From Vicinamibacteraceae bacterium (GTDB taxonomy: Bacteria; Acidobacteriota; Thermoanaerobaculia; Multivoradales; Multivoraceae): a DNA stretch of 64,000 nt. A program made the translations under genes and the position numbers. A model generated the notes under the pieces. That model did no database searches. It saw nothing but the letters and a program-made list of their open reading frames with translations, and was not told the DNA's origin. The stretch is taken from contig JAAXHG010000060.1 of assembly GCA_012270995.1 (NCBI GenBank), forward strand, positions 1-64,000. The letters are read 5' to 3'. Shown here piece by piece: positions 53,512 through 62,111 of this stretch (position 1 is its first letter; every line of letters starts with the position of its first letter).

Positions 53512-55034
53512 TCGGCGGTTCCGGTTCCGTCCAGCTTGACCGGACGCCCGCTGAACTCCTGCGCGCACATGTCGCGCAGCGTGTCCCGATCTTCGACGTT
53601 GGCCCAGCTCCTCCGGCCGTCCGGCAGCCGGCAGGCCAGGTGAGCGACGGTGGGTTCGAAGCTCGGCGCTTCGCGCTCGCCGTAGGTCGAACGGTACGAG
53701 GTCGACTTCGCGCTGCCGCCGCCGAACATGACGGTGTAGGACTCGATCTCGGCCGGCCCCGAGTGGTCGGCCACGGCTTCGCGCTTGGGGAGCGCGTGGA
53801 CTTCGGCGGTCAGGTCCTCGTGCCGGTAGGGTCGATCCGGTTCCCCGGCGCTGTAGACACCGAAGGAGTGCTTGGTCAGCATGCCTCCGTTCGCGGTGAC
53901 GAGCGCGCGGCCTCCGTCCGTTTCGCGCAGGAGTTCGGCCGTGCGGGCGATCGAGTGCATCACGTAGCTGTTGAGCGGTCCGCCGCCGAAAGTGAGACCG
54001 CCGGTGACGGTGAGCGGGCGCTGCGGATCGAGACCGAGTTCCCTCGCCGCCACCTGCACGGAACTCGGGAAGCAGCTGTAGACATCGACGAAGTCGAGAT
54101 CGGCCGCTTCGACGCCGGCGAGTTCAAGCGCCCGCTTGCCCGCCAGCCGGATCGCCGGCGACGAGTGGAGGTTGTCGCGCTCGGAGACGAAGTAGTGGTC
54201 GACGGCGTCGGCGCCGCTGACGGGAAAGACCATCTTCGACCGGGGTACGCCCAAAGCGAGCGCCATATCGAGCGAGCAGAGCACGAGCGCCGCCGCCATG
54301 TCGACGCGCATGTTCGCGTTCATCAGCTTCGTGTAGGGGTAGGTCACGGCGCGGTTGGCCGGCGACACCGTGCCGATCTCGGCAGCGGTCAGAGGCGTCC
54401 GGATCCAGGCGTTGGGATTCTCCTGAGCCACCCGGTTGAATCCCGCCCAGAGTTCGGCGATCCGGGCCAGGTGGCCCTCCACCGTTTCGCCGCCCTGCTT
54501 CCGCAGTGCGATGTCGAACAGGGAGTAGTACTGGACGGCCTGCTGGATGCCGCGGTCCATCTCCATTTCGTGCCGCGTCCAGCGGGTGTCGCCGTAGCTC
54601 ATGTCCGGGAGTCTGGGAGGGTCGTCGTCCTGCAGCCAGTCGAGGTCCATCCCCATCTTGCGCGCCCGGCCCATCGTGCGGCCGCACTCGGCCCCGCAGA
54701 GCACGATCGCCTCGCGGCGGCCGCTCTGGATGTCCAGGGCGCTCTGGTTGAACACCGTCTGCACCTGGTTGCCGCCCACCACGGAGAGTCCCGTCTCGAC
54801 CCCCGCGAGGCGGAGGGCCTCGCTCACCATGAGCGCCGGATTCCGGTAGCCCCAGACGCCCTTCATCGCCCGCACCGAATCGATCCTGTCGCGCAGGCCG
54901 GGCGCCTCGGCGTCGTCGAGGCCGGTCTTGACCGCCTCGATCATCAGGTCGATCGGCGGCCGCGCCCCGGCCGGGTCGTCGGCCCGTTGGAGCACCTGGG
55001 CCAGACCGACGAGAACGGGCGTCTGTTGGGTCAT
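53502..55034 (-). CDS. thiolase-like acyl-CoA enzyme with type 1 C-terminal extension
   Basis: 510 aa from ATG 55034. The thiolase fold is present but lacks the usual N-terminal active Cys (the equivalent region reads LSVVGGNQVQTVFNQ). A Cys is at VYSCFPSSV and a His at SYVMHSIA. The last 90 residues (MFGGGSAKSTSYRSTYG ... EPTVAHLACRLPDGRR) match the thiolase-like-protein type 1 C-terminal domain. These proteins act on acyl-CoA esters but are not typical degradative thiolases. It is coupled to the family 5 binding lipoprotein, an odd pairing. Confidence 0.82.
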   Translation of the reverse strand: MTQQTPVLVGLAQVLQRADDPAGARPPIDLMIEAVKTGLDDAEAPGLRDRIDSVRAMKGVWGYRNPALMVSEALRLAGVETGLSVVGGNQVQTVFNQSALDIQSGRREAIVLCGAECGRTMGRARKMGMDLDWLQDDDPPRLPDMSYGDTRWTRHEMEMDRGIQQAVQYYSLFDIALRKQGGETVEGHLARIAELWAGFNRVAQENPNAWIRTPLTAAEIGTVSPANRAVTYPYTKLMNANMRVDMAAALVLCSLDMALALGVPRSKMVFPVSGADAVDHYFVSERDNLHSSPAIRLAGKRALELAGVEAADLDFVDVYSCFPSSVQVAARELGLDPQRPLTVTGGLTFGGGPLNSYVMHSIARTAELLRETDGGRALVTANGGMLTKHSFGVYSAGEPDRPYRHEDLTAEVHALPKREAVADHSGPAEIESYTVMFGGGSAKSTSYRSTYGEREAPSFEPTVAHLACRLPDGRRSWANVEDRDTLRDMCAQEFSGRPVKLDGTGTAECM

Positions 55035-55096
55035 TGCACGTTGCCTTTCAGGGCTCGTAGGACGGTGCCGAGTGAGTGCCGCGAGCGGCAAGTCTA

Positions 55097-55197
55097 GGAA
55101 CTTGCGCCGCAGAACGCTACGGGTGGGTTTCTCGGCGCAAGCTCCTGGGCGAGGACGGGATGGACCGAAACTCCGAACCTGCGAGGGGTTTCGGGGC
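55097..55197 (-). repeat. intergenic palindromic repeat, copy C
   Basis: Lies in the divergent gap (55035-55275) between the thiolase-like gene and the OLD-like ATPase gene. Read on the minus strand it aligns with copy D: CGCAGGTTC, GGAGTTTCGG, CGTCCTCGCC, then GGAGCTTGCGCCG ... CGGCGCAAGTTCC, a hairpin of about 11-12 bp around a 22-base loop. It is more diverged in the central part than copies A and D. The rest of the gap holds no gene. Confidence 0.74.
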
Positions 55198-55275
55198 ACC
55201 TGGCTTGCCCGGCGCTCTCCGTAGGCCGCCGACCGCTGCGCTAACGTAGCCCGGTCTCGTCACCGAACCCGGCGC

Positions 55276-57018
55276 ATGCTCACCAAGCTCACGATCCGCA
55301 ACTTCAAGCGCTTCGAGGAGGTCGAGATCGAACTCGGCAATCCGGTCGTGTTCGTCGGGCCGAACAACTCGGGCAAGACGTCCGCTCTTCAGGCGCTCGG
55401 GCTTTGGGATCTCGGTCTGAAGCGCTGGAACGAGAAGAGGGAGGGTCAAAAGGCGCCGGAGAGGCGGCCCGGCGTGGCCGTCAACCGGCGTGATCTCACC
55501 GCGACCCCAGTGCCGGTGGCGAATTTGCTCTGGCGAGACCTTCACACTCGCAACGTGCGGGTGGAGAACGGCCGCCAGCGAACGGAGAACGTCCGCGTCG
55601 ATGTGGTTGTCGAAGGGCACGACTGCCAGAGCGTCTGGTCGTGCGGCCTGGAGTTCGACTACGCGAACGCGGAGTCGTTCTACTGTCGTCCGCTGAGGTT
55701 GGGGGCCGGGCGCACTCCCAAGCGGATGCCCGTGCCGGGGCAGGCGAGTTCGGTGCGTCTGGCCTACTTGCCGTCCATGTCCGGGCTGGCAGCCAACGAG
55801 GCGCGAATCGATCCTGGGGCGGTCAACGTCCGGTTGGGCGAAGGGCGTACTTCCGAAGTGCTGCGCAACATCTGTCATCGCTTGCATACGGAGCAACCCG
55901 ACGCATGGAATTCCGTCGTTCGGACCATGGAGCGCTTGTTCGGAGTCGAGATCGACGAGCCGCGCTACGTCGCGGACCGGGGTGAAGTGGCGATGGAGTA
56001 CCGGGAGGGGAGAGTGCTGCTCGATCTTTCGTCAAGCGGCAGGGGGCTCCAGCAGACCCTCCTGCTCTTTTCGTATCTTGCCTTGAATCCGAGGACGGTT
56101 CTCTTGCTCGACGAACCGGATGCTCATCTGGAGACCTTGCGTCAACGCGAGATCTACCGCTTGATCCGCGAGGCCGCTGAGGAACACGACAGTCAGCTTC
56201 TGGTTGCGAGTCATTCCGAGGTGCTGTTGGACGAGGCCGCGGGGGTCGACACGGTCATCGCGTTCATCGGAGAGCCTCATCGGATCGACGCCGGTCCCAG
56301 CCAGGTGACGAAGGCGCTCCGCAGCATCGGATTCGACCAGTTCCTCCAGGCTCGACAGACGGGCTGGGCTCTCTATCTGGAGGGGGCCACCGATCTGGCG
56401 ATCCTCAGGGCCTTCGCCCGGCGTCTTGGTCACGAAGCTGCCGCGAGAGCGTTGGAGCGTCCTCTCGTGAACTACATCGGGAATCGAATCTCCGCGGCGG
56501 AATCCCATTTCTTCGGTTTGCGGGAGGCATCGCCACAACTCCGCGGCATCGCGCTCATGGACGAGGCGGATGAAGGAAGAGAGCCGGCCGGCGGACTCGC
56601 GCGAATACTGTGGCGGCGCCGGGAAGTCGAGAACTACCTCTGCACGCGGTCCACTCTTGAGTCCTTTGCGGCCGGGCTTGCGAGGGAAACCGCGCCCGGA
56701 CCTCTGTTCGCGGAGGCCGAAGTCGCCGGAAGGGTCGAACTGATGCGCCGGATGATCTCGGAGGTCGAGGACGCGCTGCTTCGACTCGGCCGGCCGCCGC
56801 CGTGGAGCGAGGAGTGCAAGGTCAGTGACGACTTCCTGGCGCCGCTGTTCGAAGGGTACTTCCGGGAGTTGGGGGAAGCGAACAGCATGACGAAGGCGAA
56901 CTTTCGTCGGCTGGTCGAGTTCATGCCGGAAGAGGAGATCGATCCCGAGGTGGTGGAGAAACTCGACGCGATCGCGCGCGTCGCGGCGGCCGCCGAGGCC
57001 GTTCGCGAAGAGTCGTGA
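55276..57018 (+). CDS. OLD-like ATP-dependent nuclease candidate
   Basis: 580 aa from ATG 55276. ABC-type ATPase half: LTKLTIRNFKRFEEVEIEL, Walker A GPNNSGKT (28-35), LSSSGRGLQQTLLLFSYL signature near 250-265, Walker B LLLDEPDAHLE near 275-285, and LLVASHSEVLLDEA. It is followed by a TOPRIM-like part (LYLEGATDLAILRAFARRL with Glu, then GIALMDEADEG), the overall order of OLD family nucleases. Solo OLD genes are common phage-defence factors. Its stop overlaps the sulfatase GTG start (GTGA), which would couple a defence-type gene to a hydrolase. Confidence 0.82.
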   Translation: MLTKLTIRNFKRFEEVEIELGNPVVFVGPNNSGKTSALQALGLWDLGLKRWNEKREGQKAPERRPGVAVNRRDLTATPVPVANLLWRDLHTRNVRVENGRQRTENVRVDVVVEGHDCQSVWSCGLEFDYANAESFYCRPLRLGAGRTPKRMPVPGQASSVRLAYLPSMSGLAANEARIDPGAVNVRLGEGRTSEVLRNICHRLHTEQPDAWNSVVRTMERLFGVEIDEPRYVADRGEVAMEYREGRVLLDLSSSGRGLQQTLLLFSYLALNPRTVLLLDEPDAHLETLRQREIYRLIREAAEEHDSQLLVASHSEVLLDEAAGVDTVIAFIGEPHRIDAGPSQVTKALRSIGFDQFLQARQTGWALYLEGATDLAILRAFARRLGHEAAARALERPLVNYIGNRISAAESHFFGLREASPQLRGIALMDEADEGREPAGGLARILWRRREVENYLCTRSTLESFAAGLARETAPGPLFAEAEVAGRVELMRRMISEVEDALLRLGRPPPWSEECKVSDDFLAPLFEGYFRELGEANSMTKANFRRLVEFMPEEEIDPEVVEKLDAIARVAAAAEAVREES

Positions 57019-58529
57019 ACGGATACGCCGCGTTGAGCGGGAGATCCCCGACGCTGGCGGCCGCGGCCCTGGCGTTTCTCTCGTGTCTGCCCCGGGCGGC
57101 CGACGAGCCCGCGGGTGTCCCGGGGCCGCAGCCGCCGCAGCCGAACATCCTGTTCCTGTTCGCCGACGACCAGCGCGCCGACACGATCCGCGCCTGGGGC
57201 AACGAGCTGATCGACACGCCGAACCTGGATCGCCTGGTGGCCGACGGGTGGAGCTTCCGGCGGAACTACGTGTTCGGCTCGAACAGCGGCGCGGTCTGCG
57301 TCCCGAGCCGGGCGATGGTGCTGACCGGCCGGAGCTGGATGCGCTCGCCGAACGACATGGAGGGCGTGCCGACGCTGCCGCGCCTACTGGAGGCAGCGGG
57401 CTACCGGACCTTCATCACCGGCAAGTGGCACAACGGCGAGGAGGCGCTGCTCCGCGCATTCGACCGCGGCACGGCGATCTACCTGGGCGGCATGGCCGAT
57501 CACATTCAAACAGAGGTGCAGGACATCGACAACGGCGGCATGGTGCGCCGGCGCGTGGGGGAGAGGTTCTCGAGCGAGCTGTTCGCGGACGCGGTGATCG
57601 AGTTCCTCGACGAGCAGGCCGGGGCGGAGGCGAGCGGTGAGTCGGCCCAGCCGTTCTTCGCCTACGTTCCCTTCACGGCGCCCCACGATCCGCGCCAGCC
57701 GCCGCCCGAGTATCGCGAGCGCTACTACGAGCGCAACCTGCCGCTGCCGCCGAACTACATGCCGCAGCACCCTTTCGATAACGGCGCGCTCATCCTCCGC
57801 GACGAGAACCTGGCAGCGTGGCCGCGGACCGAGGACGTGATCCGCGACCAGGTCGCCGAGTACTACGGCCTGATCACCCACCTCGACGAACAGGTGGGCC
57901 GGATCCTCGACGCATTGGACGAGAACGGCCAGGCGCAGAACACGATCGTCGTTTACGCCGCCGACCACGGCCTCGCCGTCGGCAGCCACGGCCTGCTGGG
58001 CAAGCAGAACCTCTACGAGCACTCCATGCGCTGCCCGCTGATCGTCCGCGGCCCGGGCATCCCCCACGGCACGACCTATGCCTTCACCTACCTCTACGAC
58101 CTGTTCCCGACCCTGCTCACCGCCGGTCGCGTCGAGATGCCGCCTGGGATCGACGGCCGGGATCTGGCGCCCCTCTGGTCCGGCGGCGCTCAAACCTGGC
58201 GCCGGAGCGTCTTCCTGCCGTACCGAGACGTGATGCGCGCGGTGCGCGACGACCGCTACAAGCTGATCGTCTACCCGCTGGTCAACCACCGCCAGTTGTT
58301 CGACCTCTCCGAAGACCCCGACGAACTCGAGAACCTCATCGCCGATCCCGACCACGCGGAAACCGCAGCCCGCCTCGAAGCCCTCCTGGAAGGCTGGCAG
58401 ACCGCCATGGGCGACACCGTCCCCCTCTCGGTCTCCGACCCGGCGCCGCTGCACCGCGACCTCACCGCCACCGAGCGCGAACCCGACCGCTGGCAGCCGG
58501 ACTGGATCGTCAAGAAGTACTTCGACTAG
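57015..58529 (+). CDS. sulfatase of the formylglycine type
   Basis: 504 aa from GTG 57015. After a probable signal peptide (residues about 12-29) comes the sulfatase fold: metal-binding Asp51/Asp52 in NILFLFADDQRADT, CVPSRAMVLTGR where Cys95 becomes formylglycine, FITGKWHNGEEAL and VVYAADHGLAVGSHGLLGKQNLYEHSMRCPLIVRGPG (second metal site and conserved His). It hydrolyses a sulfate ester in the periplasm; the substrate is unknown. Its stop shares the palindrome CTAG with the convergent enoyl-CoA hydratase stop. Confidence 0.92.
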   Translation: MNGYAALSGRSPTLAAAALAFLSCLPRAADEPAGVPGPQPPQPNILFLFADDQRADTIRAWGNELIDTPNLDRLVADGWSFRRNYVFGSNSGAVCVPSRAMVLTGRSWMRSPNDMEGVPTLPRLLEAAGYRTFITGKWHNGEEALLRAFDRGTAIYLGGMADHIQTEVQDIDNGGMVRRRVGERFSSELFADAVIEFLDEQAGAEASGESAQPFFAYVPFTAPHDPRQPPPEYRERYYERNLPLPPNYMPQHPFDNGALILRDENLAAWPRTEDVIRDQVAEYYGLITHLDEQVGRILDALDENGQAQNTIVVYAADHGLAVGSHGLLGKQNLYEHSMRCPLIVRGPGIPHGTTYAFTYLYDLFPTLLTAGRVEMPPGIDGRDLAPLWSGGAQTWRRSVFLPYRDVMRAVRDDRYKLIVYPLVNHRQLFDLSEDPDELENLIADPDHAETAARLEALLEGWQTAMGDTVPLSVSDPAPLHRDLTATEREPDRWQPDWIVKKYFD

Positions 58530-59299
58530 CGGGCGTCTTCGGCCTGCGCGCGGCCGCGGGCGCGGATGCCGGCGAGGCGTTCGCCGACTTCTTCGGGCTT
58601 GGGCCCCCGGTACATGCGGTTGACCTCGACCTCGTAGTCCATCGCGTCGCCGAGGGTCAGGTCGAAGCCGCGGTCGATCATCCGCTTGTACTGGAACATC
58701 ACGTCGCGCTGGCAGGTGAGCATATCCGTGGCCAGGGCTCGGCAGGTGGGCAGGAGGTCCTCCCGCGGGACGACGCGGTTGACCAGGCCCCACTCGCAGG
58801 CGCGTTCGGCCGACAGGTAGTTGCCGGTCAGCGAGAGTTCCTTGGCCCGGCCGGGGCCGATCGTCCGCGGCAGCCGTGCGGAAAGACCCCAGCCGGAGAG
58901 CAGGCCGACGCGGGCGTGGGTGTCGGCGAAGCGCGCCTCCGGCGACGCGATCAGGAGGTCGCAGGAGAGCGCGATCTCGAAGCCGCCTGTCACCGCGATG
59001 CCGTTGATCGCGCCGATTACCGGTTGGTGGAGCGAACGGAGCAGCTTCGGCGGGTCGGCGATGGACTGGTGCTTCCGGTTCGGATCGCTCATCTCCTTCA
59101 GGTCGAGGCCGGCGCAGAAGGCTCGGCCTGCGCCCGTGAGAATCACGACGGCGATGTCAGGGTCGTTCCGCAGATCGTCGATCTCCTCCGCGAGCCGGTT
59201 ACGCAACTCCTCAGACAGGGCGTTCAGTACGCCTGGACGGTTCAGGGTAAGGGTCGCGATCCCTTCTGACTTGTCGACCAACAGCACGGGTTCCGACAT
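58526..59299 (-). CDS. enoyl-CoA hydratase/isomerase family protein
   Basis: 257 aa from ATG 59299. Crotonase fold: GIATLTLNRPGVLNALSEEL, VVILTGAGRAFCAGLDLKEM (oxyanion Gly), and AVIGAINGIAVTGGFEIALSCDLLIASPEARFADTHARVGLLSGWG. The second catalytic Glu position (ARVGLLSGWG) is not the typical Glu of crotonases (often GxEAxxGxxPG), so it may be a hydrolase or isomerase instead. It is convergent with the sulfatase and divergent from the gamma-glutamyltransferase-like gene. Confidence 0.88.
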   Translation of the reverse strand: MSEPVLLVDKSEGIATLTLNRPGVLNALSEELRNRLAEEIDDLRNDPDIAVVILTGAGRAFCAGLDLKEMSDPNRKHQSIADPPKLLRSLHQPVIGAINGIAVTGGFEIALSCDLLIASPEARFADTHARVGLLSGWGLSARLPRTIGPGRAKELSLTGNYLSAERACEWGLVNRVVPREDLLPTCRALATDMLTCQRDVMFQYKRMIDRGFDLTLGDAMDYEVEVNRMYRGPKPEEVGERLAGIRARGRAQAEDAR

Positions 59300-59381
59300 C
59301 CTCGGCTCTCCTTGTCTTGTGGAACGGGTGCGGCATCTTACGCGGTAACCTCTTCCCCTACCTGTGCGAGGGGAGGAAGCG

Positions 59382-61166
59382 ATGGGAAGAGCACTCGTTG
59401 AAACGGCGGACCTGACTCTGAATCGCCGGACCCTGCTGGCCGCGGCGGCCGGTGGCGCGGCCATGGCCATGGGTTGCGCCCCAGGGTCGGAATCCACAGG
59501 CTCCGCGCCGGCGGCCGTCAACGGCTGGACGCCCCCGGACGATGAGCGGCGGCGCGCTCTCGTGGCGACGGCGCGGTTCGGACCCAAGCAGGCGGTCCGA
59601 AGCGCCAACGGCCTGGCGATTTGCACCCATCCCCTGGCGTCGGCAGCCGCGGCCGACATGCTCGCCCTGGGTGGCAACGCCTGCGACGGCGTGCTCGCCG
59701 CCAGCATCGCCCAGGCCGTCGTCGAGCCCCACATGACGACCCTGTCGGGCTGCCTTTCGATGCTCTACTACGACGCCGCGTTCGGCGAGTACACCTACGT
59801 CAACGGCATGATGGCGGCGCCCGAGGCGGTGCCGGACGTGCGGAACATGGACGTGGCCGAGTTCGGGGCGCTGATGACGAAGACCGACGGCACCCTCTGC
59901 TTCGTGCCGGGGTTCTGGGGCGGCTTTGAGGCCGGGCACGAGCGCCACGGACTGCTGCGGCGGGCCACCGTGATGGCGCCGGCCATCCACTACGCCCGCG
60001 ACGGCTTCGAGATCCACCCCTTCCTGTGGGGCGAGATGTTCGTCGAGTCGGCGGTGCTGGGCCGGGAGCCGTTCAGCCGGGAGCTCTACTTCAACGGCAG
60101 CACGCTGCGCGACATCGGCGACAAGCTGGTGCAGAGCGCCCTCGCCGACACGCTGGATCGGCTTGCCGAAGAAGGCGGCGACCACTTCTACCGGGGCGAC
60201 TTCGGCCGCCGGTACGCCGAGACGGTGCAGGGCAGGGGAGGCCTGATCACCGCCGAGGACATGGCGGCCTACGAGGCGTTCTGGGATGAGCCTGTGAAGG
60301 GCACGTACCGCGACCACGGCGTCGTCGGTTCGCCGGCGCCGGACTTCGGCGGCCAGGCCCTGGTCGAGATCATGAACATGGTCGAGCTGCTCGATCTCCA
60401 GCAGGCGGGCCCGGCGTTCGAGTCCGGCGAGACGACGCTGAAGATGATGCAGATCATCGGTCGGGTCTACGCCGATGCGGTGGGCGGCCGATTCGACGGC
60501 ACATTGCCCGACGTCGAGCGGGCGATCTCGAAGGAGTACGCGGCGGAGCGGTTCGCGGCGCTCGAGGGCAAGCCGGCCAGCCCGAACGACCGGTACGAGG
60601 CACTGGGCGTGGCGCCGCCGCCTCCACCGGGCTCGAACCACGTCACGGTGGTCGACGCCGCGGGGAACGTCGCCACCGTCCTGCACTCGGTCATGTCGAT
60701 GCCGTTCAGGACCGGCATCTACGTCGACGGCGTTTACGCCTGCGCTTCCGGCGTCCACCTCGGCTCCGGTCCGGTCGAACCCGGCGGACGGGCGCACGCG
60801 CGCATCTGCCCGAACATCTTCACGCGCGACGGCAAGCCCGTGCTCGCGTCCGGCTCGCCGAGCGTGTCGCTGACGGAGAACATCGTCCAGAACACGACCA
60901 ACCTGCTCGACTTCGGCCTCGACCTCGAGAGTTCGGTCCACAAGCCGCGGTTCGGCGGCTCGTCGATGAGCGTGCCCGGGGCGTTGATCGTCGAAGCGGA
61001 TCTGGCCGGCGAGCCGGTCGGGCGGCTCGAGGAGGCGGGTGCTACTGTCGAAATCGTGAATCCCTGGAACTGGCTCTGCGGCTCCTTCGAGGGCGTCCTG
61101 ATCGAGGAGGACGGCGCCGTCGCCTGCGGCGACCCGAGGCGGACGGCGCAGGCGGTCGCCGTTTGA
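59382..61166 (+). CDS. gamma-glutamyltransferase-like Ntn hydrolase, Tat lipoprotein leader
   Basis: 594 aa from ATG 59382 with GGGGAGGAAG upstream. Leader: twin Arg 15-16 (LNRRTLLAAAAGG) and a Cys32 lipobox (AMAMGC), suggesting a Tat-exported lipoprotein. GGT fold: ANGLAICTHPLASAAAADMLALGGNACDGVLAASIAQAVVEPHMTTLSGCLSMLYY and YGSP-like loops later. The autocleavage/nucleophile region reads PPPPGSNHVTVVDAAGN, so the usual nucleophilic Thr appears as Ser418. GSPSVSLTENIVQNTTNLLDFGLDLE completes it. Likely a peptide or gamma-glutamyl hydrolase; the exact activity is unknown. Confidence 0.88.
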   Translation: MGRALVETADLTLNRRTLLAAAAGGAAMAMGCAPGSESTGSAPAAVNGWTPPDDERRRALVATARFGPKQAVRSANGLAICTHPLASAAAADMLALGGNACDGVLAASIAQAVVEPHMTTLSGCLSMLYYDAAFGEYTYVNGMMAAPEAVPDVRNMDVAEFGALMTKTDGTLCFVPGFWGGFEAGHERHGLLRRATVMAPAIHYARDGFEIHPFLWGEMFVESAVLGREPFSRELYFNGSTLRDIGDKLVQSALADTLDRLAEEGGDHFYRGDFGRRYAETVQGRGGLITAEDMAAYEAFWDEPVKGTYRDHGVVGSPAPDFGGQALVEIMNMVELLDLQQAGPAFESGETTLKMMQIIGRVYADAVGGRFDGTLPDVERAISKEYAAERFAALEGKPASPNDRYEALGVAPPPPPGSNHVTVVDAAGNVATVLHSVMSMPFRTGIYVDGVYACASGVHLGSGPVEPGGRAHARICPNIFTRDGKPVLASGSPSVSLTENIVQNTTNLLDFGLDLESSVHKPRFGGSSMSVPGALIVEADLAGEPVGRLEEAGATVEIVNPWNWLCGSFEGVLIEEDGAVACGDPRRTAQAVAV

Positions 61167-61181
61167 GGCGAGTTCTTCGGC

Positions 61182-61286
61182 CGGGAGCTTGCGCCGCGAA
61201 AGCGCAACGGGAGTGAGTTGTGCGGCGCAAGCTCATGGCGAGGTGGGGGCTGGGGCCAAACATGAAGCCTGCGACAGGTTTGGCGG
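61182..61286 (-). repeat. intergenic palindromic repeat, copy D
   Basis: Contains a perfect 13-bp inverted repeat: GAGCTTGCGCCGC at 61185-61197 and GCGGCGCAAGCTC at 61222-61234 with a 24-base loop. The remaining part (CGAGGTGGGGGCTGGGG, CCAAACATGAAG, CTGCGACAGGTTTGGCGG) is shared with copy A in reverse. It extends about 25 bases into the downstream gene, so its CCAAACATGAAG segment supplies that gene's ATG at 61262. Confidence 0.78.
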
Positions 61287-62053
61287 CTCTCGCGCCGGCG
61301 CTACTCCTGGCGGCAACCGGGGCCTCCGCCGGTGAGGTCACGGTCGCGGTAGCGGCGAACGCCGCCGAAGCGGTCGAGGCGCTCGCGGCCGGCTTCGAGG
61401 AGCGGACCGGTCATCGAGTCGCGGTCACCGTCGGCTCGACGGGCAAGCTCTACGCCCAGATCCTCCACGGCGCGCCCTTTGACGTGTTCCTCGCCGCGGA
61501 CCAGGAGCGTCCACGGTTACTGGTGGAGCAGGGGTTGGCTGTCGCGGACTCCCGGCGGACCTATGCAATCGGTCGATTAGTACTGTGGAGTTCCGATCCG
61601 ACGCTTGAAGCCTCCGCTGAGACGCTGCGCGAGGGCGCGTTCCGCCGACTCGCGATCGCGAACCCGGATCTGGCACCCTACGGTGCTGCGGCCCAGGACC
61701 TCCTGCGCGAGCTTGGCCTGTGGGAGAGTCTCCGCTCGAAGATCGTCGTGGGAGAAAACGTGGGGCAGAGCTTCACCATGGCCGCCTCTGGGAACGCGGA
61801 ACTCGGCTTCATGGCCCTCTCGTCCGTGCGCAGTCCGCGCACCGTTCGTGCGGGGAGTCTCTGGGAGGTCCCGGCGCATCTTCACAGGCCGATCCGCCAG
61901 GACGCGGTCTTGCTTGAGCGAGGCCGAGGCAACAAGGCCGCCCGCCACTTCCACCGCTTCCTCGTCACTCCAGAGTCCCGAAACGTCATCGAGTCGTTCG
62001 GCTTCACCGTAGACGGAGCAGACGGGCCGTACCGCGGTGCTCGTCAGAGGTGA
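61262..62053 (+). CDS. modA: molybdate-type ABC substrate-binding protein
   Basis: 263 aa from ATG 61262, giving a clean signal peptide (MKPATGLAALAPALLLAATGASA); upstream starts lie inside the repeat. ModA pattern: VTVAVAANAAEAVEALAAGFEERTGHRVAVTVGSTGKLYAQILHGAPFDVFLAADQERP, then IANPDLAPYGAAAQDLLREL and GQSFTMAASGNAELGFMALSSV. It binds molybdate or tungstate in the periplasm. No modB or modC follows; the next gene is on the other strand, so this is an orphan receptor in this window. Confidence 0.86.
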   Translation: MKPATGLAALAPALLLAATGASAGEVTVAVAANAAEAVEALAAGFEERTGHRVAVTVGSTGKLYAQILHGAPFDVFLAADQERPRLLVEQGLAVADSRRTYAIGRLVLWSSDPTLEASAETLREGAFRRLAIANPDLAPYGAAAQDLLRELGLWESLRSKIVVGENVGQSFTMAASGNAELGFMALSSVRSPRTVRAGSLWEVPAHLHRPIRQDAVLLERGRGNKAARHFHRFLVTPESRNVIESFGFTVDGADGPYRGARQR

Positions 62054-62111
62054 CTCTTCCTGTCCGGTCCTTGCGACGGGGACTGGCGCGCGCAACGTGA
62101 GAATGGAGCAG

